DNA from: Nocardia brasiliensis NBRC 14402
Lineage (GTDB): Bacteria > Actinomycetota > Actinomycetes > Mycobacteriales > Mycobacteriaceae
Reading direction: 5' to 3'
Assembly: GCF_000308475.2 (NCBI RefSeq)
Contig: NZ_BAFT02000026.1
Location: 1 to 64,000 of the forward strand
Length of the DNA: 64,000 nt
The notes below the pieces were generated by a model that worked only from the letters and a program-made list of their open reading frames with translations, had not been told where the DNA came from and ran no database searches. The translations under genes were made by a program, and so were the position numbers. Positions 61,608-64,000 of this stretch are shown piece by piece. Numbering within the stretch: position 1 is the stretch's first letter; each line of letters opens with the position of its first letter.

Positions 61608-62125
61608 TATCGCCGACCCGGATAAAACGCCGATTTGCTGCGCGGGGCAGATCTCGTGGTCTGTGGGTAGGCGATTGCAGCTTTGCCCGACTTCTCTATC
61701 AGAGAATCGAGGGAAAGGGTGCCCTTCGGTGCCGTGAACAGGAGGAGGAAGGCAAAGCAGTAGACAGCGGCGAACGCACCGCCGTTTTCCATCGGGCGCC
61801 AGTTGAACATGTCTGGCGACAATATGTGCATATGCTCGAACAGGTATGCATAAGCCATCGTGCCCGCGCCGAGCAGGGCGGAAGCGCGTGTCAGCAGGCC
61901 TGTTGTGACCGTGATTCCCAGCACGAGTTCGAAGATGCCGGCCCACCAGTAAGGCCAATTCAAGAAGGGTTCGGGGTGTCCGGAACCGGTGGGCGAGCCG
62001 GACCACCAGCCGAACAGCTTCTGGGTCGCTTCGAACAGGAAGACGACGCCGAGTCCGACGCGTGCGGTGGTGACGATCGCGCTGGTGGGACTGTGGACAC
62101 TCGTGGTCCGGAAGCTGTGGGACAA
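61607..62125 (-). CDS. DoxX-family membrane protein
   Basis: About 172 aa with four hydrophobic helices: TARVGLGVVFLFEATQKLFGWW, WWAGIFELVLGITVTTGLLTRASALLGAGTMAYAYLF and AFAAVYCFAFLLLFTA. The FGW motif and the overall pattern are those of DoxX/MbrC-like proteins, which in mycobacteria join membrane redox complexes. The start is TTG 62125 with AGGAG 7 bases away; the open frame upstream is not protein-like. Confidence 0.83.
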   Translation of the reverse strand: MSHSFRTTSVHSPTSAIVTTARVGLGVVFLFEATQKLFGWWSGSPTGSGHPEPFLNWPYWWAGIFELVLGITVTTGLLTRASALLGAGTMAYAYLFEHMHILSPDMFNWRPMENGGAFAAVYCFAFLLLFTAPKGTLSLDSLIEKSGKAAIAYPQTTRSAPRSKSAFYPGRR

Positions 62126-62372
62126 GGCGCACTCCTGATTCGAGTCGGCGACATGTGATGCGAGCCCGTAGAAGGGGACCCCGGCGGCGATCCCCGCGAG
62201 GACGCGATGGGGAGGGAATCGCACCGTTCGAAGGCGGTCGTTGCAACTGTAGTTCGTATTGAACCGAAAATGCAACACGTACGACGCGCTCTCGGCGGTG
62301 CGCGTGCACGTCATCGCATCTGGGCCGCCTTAGGCAAGGTTCGGGAGCCATCCTTCGGGGGTGGCCATGGAC

Positions 62373-62401
62373 CGATGCTAATGCATCGAATATGGCATAT
62401 T
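62373..62401. promoter_or_regulatory. Two adjoining palindromes upstream of a lipoprotein gene
   Basis: CGATGC-TAAT-GCATCG (62373-62388) is directly followed by AATATG-G-CATATT (62389-62401). Both are perfect. They lie in the 342-base region between the divergent DoxX and lipoprotein genes, about 70 bases before the latter; nothing else notable is seen there. Confidence 0.45.
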
Positions 62402-62467
62402 ATGGTGCGTATTTGAAACAAGCCTCGCTGCGCCGAATCGGGCGAGTAGGAACGAGGAGGTCGCCGC

Positions 62468-62914
62468 ATGAAGATCAGAAATACTCGGCTGCTCACACGT
62501 CGGAGTGCTCCGCTGTTGACGGCCGTGCTCGGGCTGGTCGTCGGCTGCGGGCCGGAGAAAACCATCGAGCACGATTCGCCGTATTCGTTTACCGTGTCCG
62601 GCACGCTCCGAGTACATGACGACGCCACCGAACCGTGGCGGACTCGGCTACGGTCGGGCTGCCTGCACGCTGGAGAGCTGTTGTGGGTGACGACCGGCTC
62701 CGGTGACCGGGTCCTCGCCCTTTCCCAGCTGGGCACGGGAGCGCCGGTACCTGGTCAACACGTGTGTGAATACGCGCTGACGGTCCATCAGGTGCCCATC
62801 GGCGTCGGGGTGTATCAGATCTCGCTCCCGGCGATAGCGGCGTCGAAACTGTTCACCGAACCGGAACTGCGCACCGGGGTCGATATCGATTTCCATCAGG
62901 ACAGCCGGAACTGA
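62468..62914 (+). CDS. Small putative lipoprotein
   Basis: A 148-aa protein with Arg-rich N-terminus, hydrophobic segment and lipobox (LGLVVGC), hence a membrane-anchored exported protein. The mature domain (about 120 aa, with Cys residues in SGCLHAG and HVCEYAL that could pair) is not recognised. The ATG has a strong GAGGAGG site. Its stop directly abuts the stop of the convergent MMPL gene. Confidence 0.75.
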   Translation: MKIRNTRLLTRRSAPLLTAVLGLVVGCGPEKTIEHDSPYSFTVSGTLRVHDDATEPWRTRLRSGCLHAGELLWVTTGSGDRVLALSQLGTGAPVPGQHVCEYALTVHQVPIGVGVYQISLPAIAASKLFTEPELRTGVDIDFHQDSRN

Positions 62915-64000
62915 CTATCTCGCGTCGGTGCTGGTGACAAGCTCGGGCGTAGTACCCCGCGGCGGAGCTTGTTCTTTGTGAGGCTGCCGGCCCGACGGCC
63001 ACCAGTTGATTCGGCCCATCCATTGGACCAGCCCCGGGACCAGCAGCATTCGGACCAGTGTTGCGTCGATGAGTAGGGCGACGATCATCCCGATGCCGAG
63101 GAAGCGCATGGGGGTCAGGGGCGAAAGGGTGAACGCGCCGGTGATGACGACGAGCAGGGTCGCCGCGGCGGTGATCACCCGCGCGGTCTTCACGACGCCG
63201 GTGCGCACCGCGCTCGCGGTATCGGCGCCCGCGTGGTGCGCTTCGGCCATCCGGGAGAGCAGGAAGACCTCGTAGTCGGTCGACAAGCCGAATACGACAG
63301 CGATGATCAACACCATCATGCCTCCGGACAGCGGCCCGGTGCTCACGCCGAGGACGCCGGATAGATTGCCGTGATAGAAGATCCAGCTCAGCACCCCGAA
63401 GGTGGCGGCCAGGCTGAGTGCGGCCATCAACACCGCCTTGATCGGCAACATGACCGAGCGAAATGCGAGCAACAGCAGCGCCATGGTCGCGGTGACCATG
63501 GCCGCGATCATGAGCGGCAGTCGAGCGACGATGGCATCGACGCCGTCGACGACCGTTGCGGATCCACCACCCACCAGCAACTCGGTGCCCACGGGAACGT
63601 CGACTTGTCTTATCCGGGTAACCGTTTCGTTGGCTGCCGGCGTGCGATCGGGAGCCTCCAGGGCGGCGTGCAAGATGACCGCGTCGCTGTCGCCGCTCAT
63701 CCGTAGCACCTGACGGACACCCGGCACGGTGCCGATCTGCTCGGATATTGCGGCCGATGCGGAGACATCACCGCGAATGAGAACGGTCGCGCCGCTGTTG
63801 GCGAAGGGGAAGCGCGTCGTCAGGTCGTCGACGGCGTCGCGCATGGAGTTTCCCGCAGGCAGCGCGGTGTGATCGACCTCGCCGAGCCGTACGCCCGCCA
63901 AGGGCGCGGCCAATACCAGCAGCACGGCGGTGACTGCGACGACAACGAGCCGCGGGCGCTTCAGTACCGCACCGACCACACGATCCCAGAAGCGTGCGGC
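62915..64000 (-). CDS. MMPL-family transporter, C-terminal part (runs off window)
   Basis: Open to the right edge; about 361 codons inside the window. The segment covers the second half of an RND/MMPL protein: helix RPRLVVVAVTAVLLVLAAPLAGV, a periplasmic loop, then five helices including LPLMIAAMVTATMALLLLAFRSVMLPIKAVLM and the GLSTDYEVFLLSRMAEAH signature with the proton-relay Asp-Tyr. MMPL proteins export lipids, siderophores or drugs in mycolate-containing bacteria. The N-terminal half lies beyond base 64000. Confidence 0.9.
   Translation of the reverse strand, partial: AARFWDRVVGAVLKRPRLVVVAVTAVLLVLAAPLAGVRLGEVDHTALPAGNSMRDAVDDLTTRFPFANSGATVLIRGDVSASAAISEQIGTVPGVRQVLRMSGDSDAVILHAALEAPDRTPAANETVTRIRQVDVPVGTELLVGGGSATVVDGVDAIVARLPLMIAAMVTATMALLLLAFRSVMLPIKAVLMAALSLAATFGVLSWIFYHGNLSGVLGVSTGPLSGGMMVLIIAVVFGLSTDYEVFLLSRMAEAHHAGADTASAVRTGVVKTARVITAAATLLVVITGAFTLSPLTPMRFLGIGMIVALLIDATLVRMLLVPGLVQWMGRINWWPSGRQPHKEQAPPRGTTPELVTSTDAR

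Overview
High-GC actinobacterial chromosome. The DevR/DevS dormancy genes, two WhiB-family proteins, an Acg-type nitroreductase, an MMPL transporter, an LpqN-like protein and a secreted actinobacterial phospholipase A2 together point to a mycolic-acid-containing genus such as Nocardia or Rhodococcus. No rRNA, tRNA or CRISPR array was seen. Coding density is very high, and many genes overlap by ATGA, GTGA or TGATG junctions.

Left end (1-5911): a glyoxylate-assimilation pair (hydroxypyruvate isomerase, then tartronate semialdehyde reductase cut by the window edge), divergent from an IclR regulator. Each side carries a copy of the same TTCCG-N5-CGGAA operator. Isoleucyl-tRNA synthetase follows.

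Central cassette (5913-20092, all minus strand, with a regulator pair at 20225-21461): twelve tightly packed, mostly overlapping genes. In transcription order they are a 50-residue DnaJ-type zinc-finger protein, an 866-residue TPR protein, two unrecognised proteins (440 and 487 aa), a CHAT caspase-like protease, a small membrane protein, an unrecognised 366-aa protein, a ClpB-like AAA+ ATPase, a radical-SAM protein, a zinc-ribbon/FHA protein, a PP2C phosphatase and a Ser/Thr kinase. The kinase carries four N-terminal T-R-x-D repeats that fit an FHA docking consensus. A receiver-like regulator and a stand-alone LuxR-type HTH protein sit upstream. I read this as a phosphorylation-gated AAA+/CHAT conflict or stress-response system; it is the main candidate for an undescribed system here.

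21476-39361: an ABC-F ATPase; a complete carbohydrate ABC importer (binding lipoprotein, two permeases, ATPase); an unknown 538-aa protein; a four-gene minus-strand operon (AMP-dependent ligase, flavin monooxygenase, FMN alpha-hydroxyacid oxidase, cytochrome P450); a DHFR-like reductase; an Rrf2 regulator divergent from an MFS exporter and nitroreductase with twin operators; an HD-domain protein; a GlsB-type membrane protein; and a secreted phospholipase A2.

39626-50938: a redox/dormancy island. It holds devR-devS, a divergent Acg-type nitroreductase, a degenerate TnpB, two flavodoxin-like proteins, a secreted glycine-zipper protein, a second DevR-like regulator with Glu at the phospho-acceptor site, an LpqN-like protein, a PPOX-fold protein, a WhiB protein and a VKOR-family protein. 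Two good DevR-box matches lie between these genes.

50988-64000: a GntR-regulated operon (molybdopterin oxidoreductase fused to a flavin/2Fe-2S reductase, ornithine cyclodeaminase-like protein, AtoE-type transporter); a bacterial C2-domain protein; a RidA protein; a PadR regulator with a convergent carotenoid oxygenase and matching palindromes; a DoxX-WhiB pair; a small lipoprotein; and the C-terminal half of an MMPL transporter running off the right edge.
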